Source: Neisseriaceae bacterium | GTDB taxonomy: Bacteria > Pseudomonadota > Gammaproteobacteria > Burkholderiales > Neisseriaceae | Direction of reading: 5' to 3' | DNA: 5,600 bases | Assembly: GCA_017989485.1 (NCBI GenBank) | Contig: JAGNPU010000149.1 | Coordinates: 1-5,600, forward strand | In this document: one piece after another, positions 5,102 through 5,600 of the stretch | Layout of the letters: each line of letters starts with the position of its first letter | Position numbering within the stretch: position 1 is the first letter of the stretch | Program-made: the position numbers and the translations under genes | The notes under the pieces: generated by a model | The model's database searches: none | What the model was told of the DNA's origin: nothing | The model's input: only the letters and a program-made list of their open reading frames with translations

Positions 5102-5600
5102 ACGATTAAATAGGCAGATGACGTCATTGCTTTGCGTTGGCCTTAGGCTTTAACGCAGGAGGGCGACACATCTTGAGGGTTACTTGGGTTAAAAGCGATT
5201 CATCACATTCATCAAACATCGTTCCATGCCGCATCCCATGAACGCACGCATACCGAAACAATATAACGTCTGAAACCAATAACTTTGATGATTTGATCTT
5301 AGCATTTAAAAGATACATTCACATAGTGAAATATATATGACGGAACGCAGAAGGTTGAATAGCAAAAAAAACGCATACGGGCATTAGAGGGTCATTATAA
5401 ACGTAAGTTCACGCAAAAAACCATAGTTAGATACTTTAATCGCCTCATTCTTTGCCTTGCCGCCCACAAAAACGGCCTATTTCTGCCGTAGGCGCCCCCC
5501 ATACACGACCAAATAACGCCCCATCAAGACATGCCCTCAACGCACAGCAACGGCGTCAAAACGGCAAGACAAAACGATTGATCCCTGGCCCAATCTGTCG
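5102..5600. other. Intergenic region without a convincing gene
   Basis: About 500 bases upstream of rnr, visibly AT-richer than the flanking genes between about 5160 and 5450. It holds a 10-base palindrome ATGACGTCAT (5118-5127) and a small hairpin, GCGTT / AACGC (5134-5138, 5152-5156) with GCC / GGC inside. It also has a near-perfect 9-base tandem repeat ATTCATCAC / ATTCATCAA (5198-5215) and a 13-base dyad TTCACATAGTGAA (5318-5330). The rnr promoter should lie here, but I see no pair of hexamers good enough to name. A 64-codon frame on the - strand (5318-5124) lacks a ribosome site and resembles nothing I recognise. Confidence 0.6.
5468..5489 (-). terminator. Possible weak terminator for a gene beyond the right edge
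   Basis: On the - strand ACGGC and GCCGT (5489-5485 and 5476-5472) form a 5-bp stem with an eight-base loop, followed by a T run (5472-5468). The short stem makes it weak. An alternative pairing, GCCTA (5475-5479) with TAGGC (5489-5493), competes for the same bases. It would suit a - strand gene ending to the right of the window. Confidence 0.3.

Noticed and set aside
5260..5276. GTCTGAA near 5268 as a Neisseria-type DNA uptake sequence
   Set aside because: The flanking bases do not match the full GCCGTCTGAA core, and no second copy was seen in the window.
5019..5300. Candidate rnr promoters such as TTATAT near 5262 or TATTTA near 5111
   Set aside because: None has an acceptable -35 at 16-18 bases, so naming one would be guesswork.
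5124..5318. 64-codon - strand frame upstream of rnr
   Set aside because: No ribosome site, no recognisable family, and it lies in AT-richer sequence with small dyads. Not strong enough to call a gene.

Overview
This window looks like an ordinary chromosomal stretch of a moderately GC-rich proteobacterium. The closest feel is a betaproteobacterium, possibly of the Neisseriales. That placement is an inference from three things: an adhC-esterase D gene pair, the style of the RNase R N-terminus, and a tRNA-Glu with discriminator A73. No copy of the classical Neisseria DNA uptake sequence was found by eye. I see no defence system, phage, insertion sequence or CRISPR array.

Left (1-1440, + strand): the 3' part of a class III alcohol dehydrogenase / S-(hydroxymethyl)glutathione dehydrogenase gene is followed after 19 bases by a complete S-formylglutathione hydrolase gene. 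Together they are the two core steps of glutathione-dependent formaldehyde detoxification. A GC-rich intrinsic terminator closes the operon.

Middle left (1440-1658): a gap between two converging transcription units. It holds a roughly 75-bp inverted doublet whose two arms each begin with GTAG and continue into an imperfect palindrome. This is the architecture of a REPIN (REP doublet).

Middle (1659-2450, - strand): a seven-gene tRNA array. In transcription order it reads Ser(GCU)-Arg(ACG)-Glu(UUC), a terminator-like hairpin, then Glu-Ser-Arg-Glu and a final terminator. A near-consensus sigma-70 promoter (TTGACA, 17 bp, TATTAT) with a GC-rich discriminator drives it. The tRNA bodies are identical or differ by one base between copies while the spacers do not match, which suggests an old duplication kept uniform by gene conversion.

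Right (2500-5018, - strand): a full-length rnr (RNase R, 804 aa), codirectional with the tRNAs. A hairpin and a G-quadruplex-like run follow its stop codon. Its leader has a structured hairpin and an 11-codon reading frame that ends in a TAATG overlap with the rnr start.

Far right (5102-5600): about 500 bases, AT-richer in its left part, without a convincing gene. It contains several small dyads and a possible weak terminator for a gene beyond the right edge.

The most interesting points are the REPIN-like element, the organisation of the tRNA array (an internal terminator with no visible second promoter), and the unusual 5' and 3' untranslated regions of rnr.
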